The notes under the pieces: generated by a model
The model's database searches: none
Told to the model about the DNA's origin: nothing
The model's input: the letters and a program-made list of their open reading frames with translations, nothing else
Translations under genes and position numbers: made by a program
NCBI RefSeq assembly: GCF_003595215.1
Contig: NZ_QYZP01000003.1
Span: 186,001-250,000 of the forward strand
Length of the DNA: 64,000 nucleotides
Direction: 5' to 3'
Source of the DNA: Nesterenkonia natronophila
GTDB taxonomy: Bacteria > Actinomycetota > Actinomycetes > Actinomycetales > Micrococcaceae
Shown here: in pieces, positions 1 to 9,034 of the stretch
Position numbering within the stretch: position 1 is the stretch's first letter
How the letters are laid out: each line of letters opens with the position of its first letter

Positions 1-144
1 TGTGATGCTGCTGACAGTCCGGAAGAAGGCGTGGCGTGTAAACGTTCGCAGAGACGTGGAAGTCGAGCCTATGGGCAATCGAGGCCCTACGACCCCAACT
101 GGCACCGCCGGCTAGACGAGTTTTTCCTGTGGTCTAGGGCTTGA
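1..144 (+). CDS. possible 3' end of an unidentified gene cut by the window edge
   Basis: The first reading frame is open from base 1 to a TGA at 142-144 and would encode the last 47 residues of a protein rich in Arg, Ser and Asp, ending in a plausible WHRRLDEFF-type tail. I do not recognise the family. The stretch is short enough that an open frame could be chance in GC-rich DNA; sequence upstream of the window would decide it. Confidence 0.25.
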   Translation, partial: CDAADSPEEGVACKRSQRRGSRAYGQSRPYDPNWHRRLDEFFLWSRA

Positions 145-223
145 AGAAGAACTTAGAGAAACATGATGAGGATCGAGCGTCTGACCGCAGCGGGTCAGCT
201 CATGTGCAGAGAAAGTAGTTGAG

Positions 224-1156
224 GTGCGCACAGAACAGCAGGTGCTGAAACTGTCCTTGGTCGGAGTCCTCGCGATCACCGCCCTGGGCATCAGCTTCGG
301 TCTTTTTTCGGGGTCTTTTGCGATCCTTTTCGACGGGGTATTTTCACTTGTTGATGCGGTGATGTCGATAATTTCCATCACCCTGGCGGGCCTTATTGCA
401 AAGTCTGCAAATAACTCTTTGACGAGACGGACCAGAGATCGTTTCACAATGGGTTTCTGGCACTTTGAACCCATTGTGTTGGCGATCAATGCCTTATTGA
501 TGATGTCAGTAGCCACCTACGCACTGTTCCAGGCGGTCTCTGCACTCTTGTCCGGTGGCAGAGAGGTCGATTTTGGGCCAGCGGTGATCTATGCGGGCGT
601 CGTCGTGGTGCTCACGGTCATTATCGGGTTCATCGAAGGCCGAGCAAACAGAAAGATCCAGTCCGATCTGGTGAGCATCGACGTTCAAGGGTGGCTCATG
701 GCCGGGGGAGTCACCTCCGCGTTGCTGATCGCTTTCGTCATCGGCGCGCTCATCGACGGTACTGAAGCCGCTTGGCTGATGCCCTACATTGACCCGGCAG
801 TGTTGGCGGTGGTGGCTCTGGTTCTAATTCCTGTGCCGTTCTCCACTCTGCGTAAGTCCGTGGCGGAGATTTCCCTGGTGACTCCTCCGAAGCTGAAGTC
901 CGAGGCCGAAGCGGTCGCCACGAGCCTCATTGAGACGCAGGGCTTCTCCGATGCTCGCGTGTACGTCTCGCAGCAGGGACGCGCGCGGACGGTCGATATC
1001 GTCTTCTATGTTCCGCGCGGACACCCGCCCAAGGCGTTGGAGGAGTGGGACGCCCTCCGGGACTCGGTCCTCACGCAGCTCAATGGCGAGGATCCGCACA
1101 GTTGGATCACCATTTCATTCACTACGAAGACGCCGCCTGCGCTGCCGAGTCGGTGA
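224..1156 (+). CDS. cation diffusion facilitator (CDF) family transporter
   Basis: A 310-residue polytopic membrane protein with the CDF layout: about six hydrophobic segments in the first 205 residues, then a roughly 90-residue cytoplasmic alpha/beta domain. CDF proteins export divalent cations such as Zn, Fe, Co or Mn by proton antiport. Aspartates of the FDGVFSLVDAV segment (TM2) and of SIDVQGW (TM5) sit where the family places its metal site, but the classical HxxxD of TM5 is not obvious, so the metal cannot be assigned. Start is GTG 224; a small hairpin (CTGACC/GGTCAG) lies at about 180-197, and no strong ribosome site is seen. It stands alone, convergent with the next gene. Confidence 0.85.
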   Translation: MRTEQQVLKLSLVGVLAITALGISFGLFSGSFAILFDGVFSLVDAVMSIISITLAGLIAKSANNSLTRRTRDRFTMGFWHFEPIVLAINALLMMSVATYALFQAVSALLSGGREVDFGPAVIYAGVVVVLTVIIGFIEGRANRKIQSDLVSIDVQGWLMAGGVTSALLIAFVIGALIDGTEAAWLMPYIDPAVLAVVALVLIPVPFSTLRKSVAEISLVTPPKLKSEAEAVATSLIETQGFSDARVYVSQQGRARTVDIVFYVPRGHPPKALEEWDALRDSVLTQLNGEDPHSWITISFTTKTPPALPSR

Positions 1157-1223
1157 CGGGACGCCCTCGCGCTCCAGGTGAGACCGGGGATGTCTGCCCA
1201 GCTCGTGCGTGAGCAGGTGTCGC

Positions 1224-2114
1224 TTACTCGGAGGCTTCGAAGAAAAAGTCTTGGGTGTCGAGGAAACCCAACCGGACGCGGAGCGTGCCGTCGTCGCCGG
1301 GCGGCACGGCTAGAGCCACGTTCCCCGTCTCGGTGCCGCCGGTGTACAACTCAGCAAAGTCGTCAAAGGAATCAGGGGTGACTACCGTGTGGTCGTAGCT
1401 GCCCGTAGTCTCACCCGTGCTGCTTACGTAGGCGAGCTCCACCGCCATCATCGGTGAATCTGAACCTTCACCGAGGTAGGTGGCGCTCATGTTCACCAAA
1501 ACGTACGTCAGCCCGTCGGGAGCCGGATCGTTGAACTGGTTCTCCTCAGCAATCTGATCGTCGACGTCCTCGGCGACACTATGGAGAGTGACTTCCCATT
1601 CGTCGTCTGAGACTGTCTGGCCCAGCGGCAGTGGATTTTCTCGGGTGCCCTCGTCCGCATCAGGAGCCGAGTCCTCATCAACACCGTCGTCCTCGGGTTC
1701 CTCGCGCTCCTCGGCAATCTCCTCCTGCTGCTCCTGCACCTCCTCCTCCAGCTCGGCCACTTCTTCATCGTGGTCAGGGTCAACGCTGCCGGCTTCGTCC
1801 TCGAGACGGTCCACCTCATCATCCATGGAGCTTAGGAAAGCTCCGGCGATGAGCAGGCCGGCGATCGCAAATATAGTTCCGATGGCGCCAGTGATGACAC
1901 CTGCAATGCCCTGTCCTTCTCCGCGATGCTTCACGATCGCGACTATCCCCAAGATCACCGCCAAGGGGCCAAGTAGGAAGCTCACCAATCCGAGTACAGG
2001 GATAAAGGCGAGAACTACGGAGATGATGCCCAGTACCATCGCCGCGATGCCAATCCCCTTGGGGGCAGGAGGGGCCGCCTGCTCGGGATAGTACGGATAG
2101 TACGACTCAGCCAT
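1224..2114 (-). CDS. DUF4190/DUF4352-like membrane protein
   Basis: A 296-residue protein in three parts. A proline/tyrosine-rich N-terminus is followed by two hydrophobic segments typical of DUF4190 (a GIAAMVLGIIS stretch and a second around IAGVITGAIG). A strongly acidic Glu/Asp linker of about 60 residues follows, then a C-terminal beta domain resembling DUF4352, an immunoglobulin-like extracytoplasmic fold. I chose ATG 2114 because an AGAGGT ribosome site lies just upstream; an open frame continues to 2234 but its first 40 residues look non-coding. The likely role is a surface-exposed protein of unknown function. The acidic linker fits the generally acidic proteome. Confidence 0.75.
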   Translation of the reverse strand: MAESYYPYYPEQAAPPAPKGIGIAAMVLGIISVVLAFIPVLGLVSFLLGPLAVILGIVAIVKHRGEGQGIAGVITGAIGTIFAIAGLLIAGAFLSSMDDEVDRLEDEAGSVDPDHDEEVAELEEEVQEQQEEIAEEREEPEDDGVDEDSAPDADEGTRENPLPLGQTVSDDEWEVTLHSVAEDVDDQIAEENQFNDPAPDGLTYVLVNMSATYLGEGSDSPMMAVELAYVSSTGETTGSYDHTVVTPDSFDDFAELYTGGTETGNVALAVPPGDDGTLRVRLGFLDTQDFFFEASE

Positions 2115-2283
2115 AGGTGACCTCTTTAGGGGAACAGCTCGGCGACGAGACGAAGGGTATAACGCACCGTCGGGAAACACCTTGAACTTTACGTGATGTG
2201 GGGGCTGCAGGTCACCTGTCCGGCGCGGGGACACCGAATTCTCGCCCCTGTGGGTCGCATAGTCTTCGAGACGGCCCCTCCGT

Positions 2284-3789
2284 TCACATCTGGCCGTGCT
2301 CTTGGAAGTGTTCGTGCCAGGAGAGCGCCTCGCGCAGCAGGTGCGGTGTGTGCTGGCCGTGGGGGTGGGCAGCCACTGCGCGGTCGAAGTAATCCTGCAG
2401 ACGGTCTCGATAGGCCGGGTGGGCGCAGCGATGGATGACCTTGCGAGCTCGTGCTGTGGGGGAGAGGCCGCGCAGGTCGGCGACTCCCTGCTCGGTCACC
2501 AGGACATGTGTGTCATGTTCTGTGTGATCGACGTGGCTGGCGAAGGGCACGATCGCTGAGATGACCCCGTGCTTCGCGGTCGAGGGCGAGACGAAGAAGT
2601 TGAGGAACGCGTTCCGGGCAAAGTCTCCCGAACCACCGATGCCGTTGATGATGGTACTTCCCATCACATGGGTGGAATTGACGTTGCCGTAGATGTCAGC
2701 CTCGACCATGCCATTGATGGCGATGATGCCTAGCCGTCGGATGATCTCCGGGTGATTGGAGATCTCCTGAGCGCGAAGCAGGATGCGCCCTTTGTAACTT
2801 TCGATGTGCTGGTTGAAATGCGCCGCGCGCTCAGCGGAGAGCGAGAAGCTGGTGGCAGAGACAGCGCTGAGCTTCCCTGCATCGATAAGGTCCAGCATGC
2901 CGTCTTGGATAACTTCTGTGTAGGCCGTGAGGCCTTCGAATTCGCTGTGCGTGAGATTCTTCATCACCGCGTTGGCAACGTTCCCCACACCAGACTGCAG
3001 CGGCAGCAGGTTCTCCGGCAGACGGTTGTGGCTGACTTCGTGACGGAGGAAGTCCACGACGTGATCAGCCATCGCGCGGGAGCCGTCGTCCGAGTCCTTA
3101 AACGGAAGGTTGCGGTCCGGCGCGTTGGTCTCCACCACGGCGACCACCTTGTGCGGATCTACTCGAAGGTACGGGTCACCGATCCGCTGCAGCGGGTCCA
3201 GCAGTTGGAGCGGTCGGCGCCCGGGAGGCAGTCTGGTGCCATAGTAGACATCATGGAATCCCTCGTAGGCTCGAGGGTGCCACTTGTTGACCTCCAGAAT
3301 GACAATGTCGGCCAGGTCCAGCCAGGTCTTGGAATTGCCCACGGAGCTGCTGGGCACCAAGAGCCCGTTGGGCAGGATGGCGGAGACCTCGACGACGGCG
3401 ACGTTCAACGGACCATAGAACCCGAACCAAGCTTGCTGGGCAGAGTGGCTCAGGTGTGTATCGACGTACTCGGTCAGCCCGGAATTGATCGCCCTGCGCA
3501 ACGCGGGGTCGGACTGAAAGGGCAGGCGCCTACGAAGTACGCCTGCCTCCGCCAACACGCCGTCCAGTTCGGGCGCTGTGGATGCGCCGGTCCAGAGGTC
3601 GATGCCGAAATCCTCGTTTCGACCATGAGCTTCCTTGGCCCGTTCGGCCAGAGCGCCTGGGACCTTCTTCGGATACCCAGCGCCGGTGAAGCCACTCATG
3701 CCTACGCGGTCACCGGACTGGATATGGGTCACGGCCTGCTGCGCAGTAACTACCTTGGTGCTCAGTATGGGACACCTAATTCTCGACAT
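2284..3789 (-). CDS. acetyl-CoA hydrolase/transferase (succinyl-CoA:acetate CoA-transferase family)
   Basis: A 501-residue protein matching the Cat1/Ach1/AarC family in length and motifs. These enzymes move CoA between acyl-CoAs and acetate (or succinate) through a glutamyl-CoA thioester; the expected catalytic glutamate is Glu292 in the AYTEVIQDG motif. Other landmarks are GMSGFTGAGYPK near the N-terminus and the Gly-rich NGIGGSGDFARNA segment late in the protein. Start ATG 3789 is preceded by AGGAGGAG about 11 nt upstream. The gene is divergent from the P-type ATPase at 3977, and the shared intergenic region carries an inverted repeat. A role in acetate assimilation or overflow metabolism is likely; the exact acceptor cannot be read from sequence. 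Confidence 0.92.
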   Translation of the reverse strand: MSRIRCPILSTKVVTAQQAVTHIQSGDRVGMSGFTGAGYPKKVPGALAERAKEAHGRNEDFGIDLWTGASTAPELDGVLAEAGVLRRRLPFQSDPALRRAINSGLTEYVDTHLSHSAQQAWFGFYGPLNVAVVEVSAILPNGLLVPSSSVGNSKTWLDLADIVILEVNKWHPRAYEGFHDVYYGTRLPPGRRPLQLLDPLQRIGDPYLRVDPHKVVAVVETNAPDRNLPFKDSDDGSRAMADHVVDFLRHEVSHNRLPENLLPLQSGVGNVANAVMKNLTHSEFEGLTAYTEVIQDGMLDLIDAGKLSAVSATSFSLSAERAAHFNQHIESYKGRILLRAQEISNHPEIIRRLGIIAINGMVEADIYGNVNSTHVMGSTIINGIGGSGDFARNAFLNFFVSPSTAKHGVISAIVPFASHVDHTEHDTHVLVTEQGVADLRGLSPTARARKVIHRCAHPAYRDRLQDYFDRAVAAHPHGQHTPHLLREALSWHEHFQEHGQM

Positions 3790-3883
3790 GGAAGTGGAGA
3801 CTCCTCCTGACGCGGTGAGGACACAGATCTTGTCAGCATATCGATCAGCACCCAGCGAGCGCTCATCGTGGCGAGAGAGGCGT

Positions 3884-3900
3884 TTCTACGACTTGTAGAA
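3884..3900. promoter_or_regulatory. inverted repeat, candidate operator between CoA-transferase and P-type ATPase
   Basis: TTCTAC-GACTT-GTAGAA is a perfect 6-bp inverted repeat with a 5-bp centre. It overlaps a possible -35 (TTGTAG, 3893-3898) that is 16 bp from CAATAT (3915-3920) in the direction of the ATPase. A further half-site TTCTAC occurs at 3959-3964, next to the ATPase ribosome site. The arrangement suggests a dimeric repressor acting on the ATPase and perhaps on the divergent gene. The regulator is not identifiable here. Confidence 0.5.
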
Positions 3901-3976
3901 GCACCCTGCGCCTTCAATATAGAGTCGAAGAGCAACCCAGCTTCCATCGAAACGCCACTTCTACAGCAGGAGCAAC

Positions 3977-6697
3977 GTGCAGCTTGAGCACCGTAGAGAC
4001 CCCTATGCACTCCCTTTGAGGGACGTCCTGCGCGAGCATCTAAGTGATCCTGACGCAGGGTTAGGCAAGGCCGAGGTTCAGCAGCGTCGTGACCATTTTG
4101 GCGCGAACGAATTGCCAGCTGCTGAGAAGTCCAGCGTGCTCACTCGCTTCTTGCGGCATCTGAACGATGTGCTGATATATGTCCTACTCGGTGCGGCAGT
4201 GCTCACCGCCGTGCTGCAGCACTGGGTCGACACCATCGTCATTATCCTCGTGGTGGCAGTCAACGCCACTGTAGGGTTCCTTCAGGAAGGGCGCGCCGAA
4301 CGCGCCCTAGAGGGTATCCGCGAGATGCTCTCGCCATCGGCGACGGCGTTGCGTGATGGTACGTGGCAGCAGATCGCGGCGACGGGATTGGTGCCTGGGG
4401 ACATCGTTCGATTACGCGCGGGGGACAAGGTGCCGGCCGATCTTCGACTCCTCGAAACTCAGGAGCTCGCAGCGGAGGAGTCAGCCCTTACTGGCGAATC
4501 GGTTCCGGCGTCCAAGGGCACTGGTGCAGTCGGTGCGGATGCCCCGCTGGGGGACCGCACGTGTGTGGCCTTCTCGGGGACTCTGATTACCGCAGGTGCA
4601 GGCACAGGTGTAGTGGTCGGGACGGGCGCGCAGACCGAAATCGGCCGCATTAACACCATGATGAGCGAGGTCGAGTCACTGCAGACTCCACTGACTCGAC
4701 AGATTGCGGTCTTCGGCCGCTGGCTGACCCTCGGAGTGATCGTGATGACTGTGGTCCTGGTGCTTGTCGGGGCCCTGGTTCACGGCGACGATTTAGGCAC
4801 ACTGCTGCAGGCTGCGGCGAGCTTCGCCGTCGCAGCTATTCCTGAGGGCCTGCCAGCTTTGATCACCATCACCCTGGCACTTGGTGTCCAGACCATGGCT
4901 CGGCGCAACGCCATCACCCGGCGGCTGCCAGCAGTCCAGACATTGGGCAGTGTGACGACCATCTGCTCGGATAAGACCGGCACACTGACCAAGAATGAGA
5001 TGACCGTGGAGCGGGTCGTTCTCGCCGGCATCACAGGGGCCGGCGGGCACGAACTTTCAGTCACTGGTACCGGCTATGCTCCGGAGGGTGAAGTCCTCGA
5101 CGCCGATGGAACTCCGGTGGGGCTTGAGCACGTCCCGCTTCGCAAGCTGGTGGAAGCACTCAGCACCGCCAACGACACCCAGCTGATGCAGAAACACGGA
5201 CGATGGGGAATCAACGGAGAGCCCACCGAAGGTGCGCTGCAGTCCCTTGCCGGAAAGCTGAACTTCGAACCCAGCTTTGCCCAGCGCGTGCAGACTCTGC
5301 CGTTCAGCTCTGAGAACAAACTGATGGCGACCGTGGCTCAACGTGACCAGAGTGTGTGTGTGCACGCCAAGGGCGCTCCCGACCGACTGCTGGACCTGTC
5401 CACGTCCCAACTGAGCGCAGACGGCACTCGTGCGCCGCTGGACCGGGCTTTCTGGGAGGAACGAATTGAGCGACTGTCCGCCTTGGGCCTGCGAGTGCTT
5501 GCTGCCGCTGAGCGTCCTGGCTCTCGGACCGACGCGGCCACGCTGACGCTGCAGACCCTCGGTGGAGAGCTGACCTTCCTCGGCGTCGTCGGCATCGTGG
5601 ACCCCCCGAGGGAGGCCGCGATCACTGCCATCGAGGTCTGCCACGCTGCAGGCATTGAAGTGAAGATGATCACTGGGGATCATGCGGGTACGGCCACAGC
5701 TATTGCCCGACAGATGGGCTTGTCACATGAAGCTGGGGCTGTGTCCGGACCTCAGCTGGAGGCGGCTGACGACGACGAGATGCGTCGACTGGCCGCTACA
5801 CACAATGTCTTTGCTCGTACGAGCCCTGAACATAAGCTGCGCCTGGTCCGGGCACTGCAGGCCGAAGGTGAGGTGGTGGCCATGACCGGGGACGGCGTCA
5901 ACGACGCCCCTGCGCTGCGCCGGGCAGACATCGGTGTGGCCATGGGGGTGAAGGGAACCGAGGTCACCAAGGAGTCTGCCGACATTGTGCTGGCTGATGA
6001 CGACTTCACCACCATAGAGGTCGCCGTCGAAGAGGGTCGGAGGATTTATGACAATCTGCGCAAGGCGATCATCTTCTTGCTCCCCACTAACGGAGCGCAG
6101 TCTGCAGTGGTGCTGTTCGCGGTGGCTTTGGGCTGGACGCTGCCGCTGACCCCATTGCAGATTCTCTGGGTAAACATGATCTCCGCTGTGACCCTAGCCT
6201 TCGCTTTCGCGTTTGAGCCCGCAGAACCGGGGCTGATGCAGCGCAAGCCTCGAGATCCCACCAAAGGCATTGTTGAAGCGCGGCACATCGTCTACATCTG
6301 CCTCGTCTCGCTACTCATCGCTGCAGCCACCGTGGGCGTTTTCAGCTGGAGGTTCACTGTCGGAGACGATCTGGATACAGCCAGAACCGTTGCGACGAGT
6401 GTCCTGGTGGTATGTCAGGCCTTCTACCTCTTCAACGTCAAAGCTTTGGAAACGAGCAGTCTGAAAGTATCCGCGCTGTTCAACAACCGCTTTGCATGGC
6501 TGTGTGTGCTCAGCCTGACCATACTGCAGCTGTTGTTCATCTATGCGCCACCCCTGCAGCAACTCTTTGACTCGGGCCCGCTGAATGCTGAGCACCTACT
6601 GGTGATCAGCGTCGCCGGTGCTGTGGTGTTCTGCATCATAGAAGTCGTGAAGTGGGCGCTGTATCGGAAGTCTCGATTCGCCGCAGCCAAATTGTGA
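3977..6697 (+). CDS. cation-translocating P-type ATPase (P2 type, Ca2+-ATPase-like)
   Basis: A 906-residue P-type ATPase with the P2 layout: N-terminal cation-ATPase domain, two TM segments, actuator domain with LTGES at about 171-175, TM3-4 with the PEGLP motif at 289-293, phosphorylation motif DKTGTLT with Asp332, nucleotide-binding domain, the TGDGVNDAP hinge, then a C-terminal bundle of TM helices containing NMISAVTLAFA. The PEGL motif and length place it with bacterial Ca2+ or mixed-cation pumps (PacL/MgtA-like), not with P1B metal pumps. GTG 3977 follows an AGGAG ribosome site. Expression is probably controlled at the inverted repeat at 3884-3900. Substrate (Ca2+, Mn2+ or Na+) is not decided by sequence. 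Confidence 0.93.
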   Translation: MQLEHRRDPYALPLRDVLREHLSDPDAGLGKAEVQQRRDHFGANELPAAEKSSVLTRFLRHLNDVLIYVLLGAAVLTAVLQHWVDTIVIILVVAVNATVGFLQEGRAERALEGIREMLSPSATALRDGTWQQIAATGLVPGDIVRLRAGDKVPADLRLLETQELAAEESALTGESVPASKGTGAVGADAPLGDRTCVAFSGTLITAGAGTGVVVGTGAQTEIGRINTMMSEVESLQTPLTRQIAVFGRWLTLGVIVMTVVLVLVGALVHGDDLGTLLQAAASFAVAAIPEGLPALITITLALGVQTMARRNAITRRLPAVQTLGSVTTICSDKTGTLTKNEMTVERVVLAGITGAGGHELSVTGTGYAPEGEVLDADGTPVGLEHVPLRKLVEALSTANDTQLMQKHGRWGINGEPTEGALQSLAGKLNFEPSFAQRVQTLPFSSENKLMATVAQRDQSVCVHAKGAPDRLLDLSTSQLSADGTRAPLDRAFWEERIERLSALGLRVLAAAERPGSRTDAATLTLQTLGGELTFLGVVGIVDPPREAAITAIEVCHAAGIEVKMITGDHAGTATAIARQMGLSHEAGAVSGPQLEAADDDEMRRLAATHNVFARTSPEHKLRLVRALQAEGEVVAMTGDGVNDAPALRRADIGVAMGVKGTEVTKESADIVLADDDFTTIEVAVEEGRRIYDNLRKAIIFLLPTNGAQSAVVLFAVALGWTLPLTPLQILWVNMISAVTLAFAFAFEPAEPGLMQRKPRDPTKGIVEARHIVYICLVSLLIAAATVGVFSWRFTVGDDLDTARTVATSVLVVCQAFYLFNVKALETSSLKVSALFNNRFAWLCVLSLTILQLLFIYAPPLQQLFDSGPLNAEHLLVISVAGAVVFCIIEVVKWALYRKSRFAAAKL

Positions 6698-6707
6698 ATC
6701 GAGCCTC

Positions 6708-7715
6708 TCAAGGGGTGACGTCTGGCTGATTCTCCAAACGCTGGTCGGCCACTGCGGGAACTATCATGACCGGTCCGCGTGCGTGGAGGAGTGCGCCCTT
6801 GGAGACTGAACCAAGCAGAGTGCTTGTCACTCCACCCCGGCCACGGGTGCCGAGCACGGTCAACTGCGCTTGGCCACTGGCGCGCTCCAGCATTGCGATG
6901 GGGTCGCCGGCTTCGACTGAAACGGTGACGTCCAGCTCTGGAAAGTGACTTTTCAGCCAACGGGCGTCAGTCTCCAGTGACAATTCCAACTCGCTCTTCC
7001 GCCGCTCCGTGGCCTGCTCCTCGCCCGTATTGAGCTCCGGGTACCACACCAACCACCCCTCGAGGGATGGCAGTGCCATCATCATCTGAAGCGAGGTCCC
7101 GCGGCCCTGTGCAGCCTGGGCTGCCTGCAAAGCAGCACCGCGACTGTGGCTTGAGCCATCGATGCCTACCACCACCGGAGTGTCTTCTGTCTGCGGCTCG
7201 AATCGTTGGCGGCCTTGGGCGTCCCCTGTGCGGTAGCTTCGGGGCACAACAACTGTGGGACACTGAGCGTGGGCCGGGAGCGCTGACGCGACGGAACCAA
7301 GCAACCGGCTGAGGAAGCCCCCACGCCCGCGCGCTCCGACGACGATCAGCTGCGCCGAGGCGGAGGCTTCGACCAGCACGCCTGCGGCGTCGCCCCGCTC
7401 AGTGCGATACGAGACGTCGCCGGGATACTCGCGCAGATAGTCTCGGGCACCTTGGAGTGTATTTTCGGCGGCCTTCTGTCTGAGCTCGTCCTCACGGGCG
7501 TCAGGAAGTGCCGCGTAGGTCGTGTAGATCATCGCGGGGACTTTGAACGCAGTGACAACAGTGAGTAATGCGTCCCGGCGCTGTGCCTCCCGCGCGGCAA
7601 AGTGCAAGGCCAGCACGCTTTCTCCGGAGCCGTCGAAACCGACAGCGACGCCCAGCTCACGCTCGGCCGAGTCAAACGGAATCTGCAGCGGCAGGGGATC
7701 AATGCGGTTATTCAT
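6708..7715 (-). CDS. tandem universal stress protein (two UspA domains)
   Basis: A 335-residue cytoplasmic protein made of two UspA domains (about 20-155 and 180-320). Each ends in the ATP-binding signature GxxGxGG(F/V)xSxLLGSV: GARGRGGFLS in domain 1 and GTRGRGGVTS in domain 2. Both nucleotide loops therefore look intact. Actinobacterial tandem Usps bind ATP and are commonly induced under hypoxia or stationary phase. Start ATG 7715 has an AAAGG ribosome site. It is the last gene of a same-strand series after gap and pfkA, with 198 bp separating it from pfkA, so its own promoter is likely. It converges with the P-type ATPase. Confidence 0.92.
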   Translation of the reverse strand: MNNRIDPLPLQIPFDSAERELGVAVGFDGSGESVLALHFAAREAQRRDALLTVVTAFKVPAMIYTTYAALPDAREDELRQKAAENTLQGARDYLREYPGDVSYRTERGDAAGVLVEASASAQLIVVGARGRGGFLSRLLGSVASALPAHAQCPTVVVPRSYRTGDAQGRQRFEPQTEDTPVVVGIDGSSHSRGAALQAAQAAQGRGTSLQMMMALPSLEGWLVWYPELNTGEEQATERRKSELELSLETDARWLKSHFPELDVTVSVEAGDPIAMLERASGQAQLTVLGTRGRGGVTSTLLGSVSKGALLHARGPVMIVPAVADQRLENQPDVTP

Positions 7716-7913
7716 GATGGCCTTTTCCCCGGGGGTCTTTCCTCCAGCAACGATAATGGCGACCCCCCGATTGTTGTGAGAGCCATCCTCGTCACCACTG
7801 AGTCTACAACTGTCCTTCTAGGCCTGCCCAGTGCGCCGTTTAGGCGACTTCAGGCATCCTTGGCGTGCGTAATGTTCCTGCGCCACGGCCGTTGGCTACT
7901 CAAAAGGTGGTGC

Positions 7914-8945
7914 TCAGCGGCCGAAAAGGACCTGAGCCTCCTCGTAGCGTTGCATCGGCACTGTCTTGAGGCCTGTAAGTGCTGCGGTGAGATCGACCTT
8001 CACAATCTCTGTGCCGCTGAGCGAGGCCATGAATCCCCAGGCTTCCTCATGAACCAGATCCAGTGCCTTGATGCCGAACCGCGTCGCCAACACACGGTCG
8101 AAGCCCGTGGGGTTGCCTCCGCGCTGAATGTGGCCGAGTGTAGTATTTCGAGTCTCTATGCCGGTGTGCTCCTCCACCCGCGCTGCGACCCATTCACCGA
8201 TCCCTCCTAGTCGGGGTCTGCCGGAAGACTCTGTTCCCTTGCCGGCCAGTGCTTCCTCAGCCCCTTCGGGGATAAAGCCCTCGGCTACAACTACCAGGGG
8301 AGACCGGCCGCGGGAGTGGACTTGCTCCACCCACTCGCAGACCCGGTCCATGGTGACTCTCTTTTCTGGGATCAGGATGGCGTGAGCTCCGGCGGCCATT
8401 CCCGAATGAAGGGCAATCCAACCCGCATGGCGACCCATGACCTCAGCGACCATGCAGCGGTGATGGGACTCACCTGTTGTCCGCAGCCTGTCCATGGCGT
8501 CAGTCGCAATGGAAATTGCGGTGTCGAATCCGAACGTGTAGTCGGTGGCGTCCAGATCATTATCGATGGTCTTCGGCACCCCCACCACCGGAAGGCCTTC
8601 GTCGGCGAGCCGCTTGGCTCCGGCCAGGGTGCCCTCCCCGCCGAGCGCGATCACGGCATCGACTCCGTGCCGCTCAAGCTGACGAATCATGTTCTCTGGC
8701 CCGCCGCCCGGGTGATTGTAGGGGTGTGTGCGGCTGGTCCCGAGAATCGTGCCGCCGACGCGAGATAGGCCGCGCACGTCATGCCGGGAGAGTTCCAGAT
8801 AATCGGCTTCTATGAGTCCACGCCAACCGTCCTTGAATCCTACGAATTCGTCGCCATAGCTCTTGATGCCGTGCAGGACGGCGGAACGTATGACCGCGTT
8901 GAGTCCCGGGCAGTCACCCCCGGATGTCAGGAGGCCAATTCGCAT
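7914..8945 (-). CDS. pfkA: 6-phosphofructokinase
   Basis: A 343-residue group A phosphofructokinase, the committed step of glycolysis. Landmarks are the TSGGDCPGLN nucleotide-binding start, GGEGTLAGA, the catalytic PKTIDNDL loop, MGRHAGW, and the sugar-phosphate region LGHIQRGG. The residue corresponding to E. coli Gly104 is Gly (GGEG), the state associated with ATP use, while the following loop has Lys (PKTIDND) as in many actinobacterial and PPi enzymes; ATP dependence is therefore the better call. ATG 8945 has GAAGGGA upstream. It lies 89 bp after gap on the same strand, suggesting shared transcription. Confidence 0.95.
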   Translation of the reverse strand: MRIGLLTSGGDCPGLNAVIRSAVLHGIKSYGDEFVGFKDGWRGLIEADYLELSRHDVRGLSRVGGTILGTSRTHPYNHPGGGPENMIRQLERHGVDAVIALGGEGTLAGAKRLADEGLPVVGVPKTIDNDLDATDYTFGFDTAISIATDAMDRLRTTGESHHRCMVAEVMGRHAGWIALHSGMAAGAHAILIPEKRVTMDRVCEWVEQVHSRGRSPLVVVAEGFIPEGAEEALAGKGTESSGRPRLGGIGEWVAARVEEHTGIETRNTTLGHIQRGGNPTGFDRVLATRFGIKALDLVHEEAWGFMASLSGTEIVKVDLTAALTGLKTVPMQRYEEAQVLFGR

Positions 8946-9034
8946 AATTCAACGTTGTCCCTTCATGTGCTGTGATCGCTCCTAAGTATGCAGGGCAGCT
9001 GTCGCATCGAATGTGCCGACCGTCTGGGGTGAGC

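Noticed and set aside
2752..3810. 352-codon plus-strand open frame
   Set aside because: It is antisense to the well-supported CoA-transferase; composition is Arg/Val/Gln-rich with no family resemblance.
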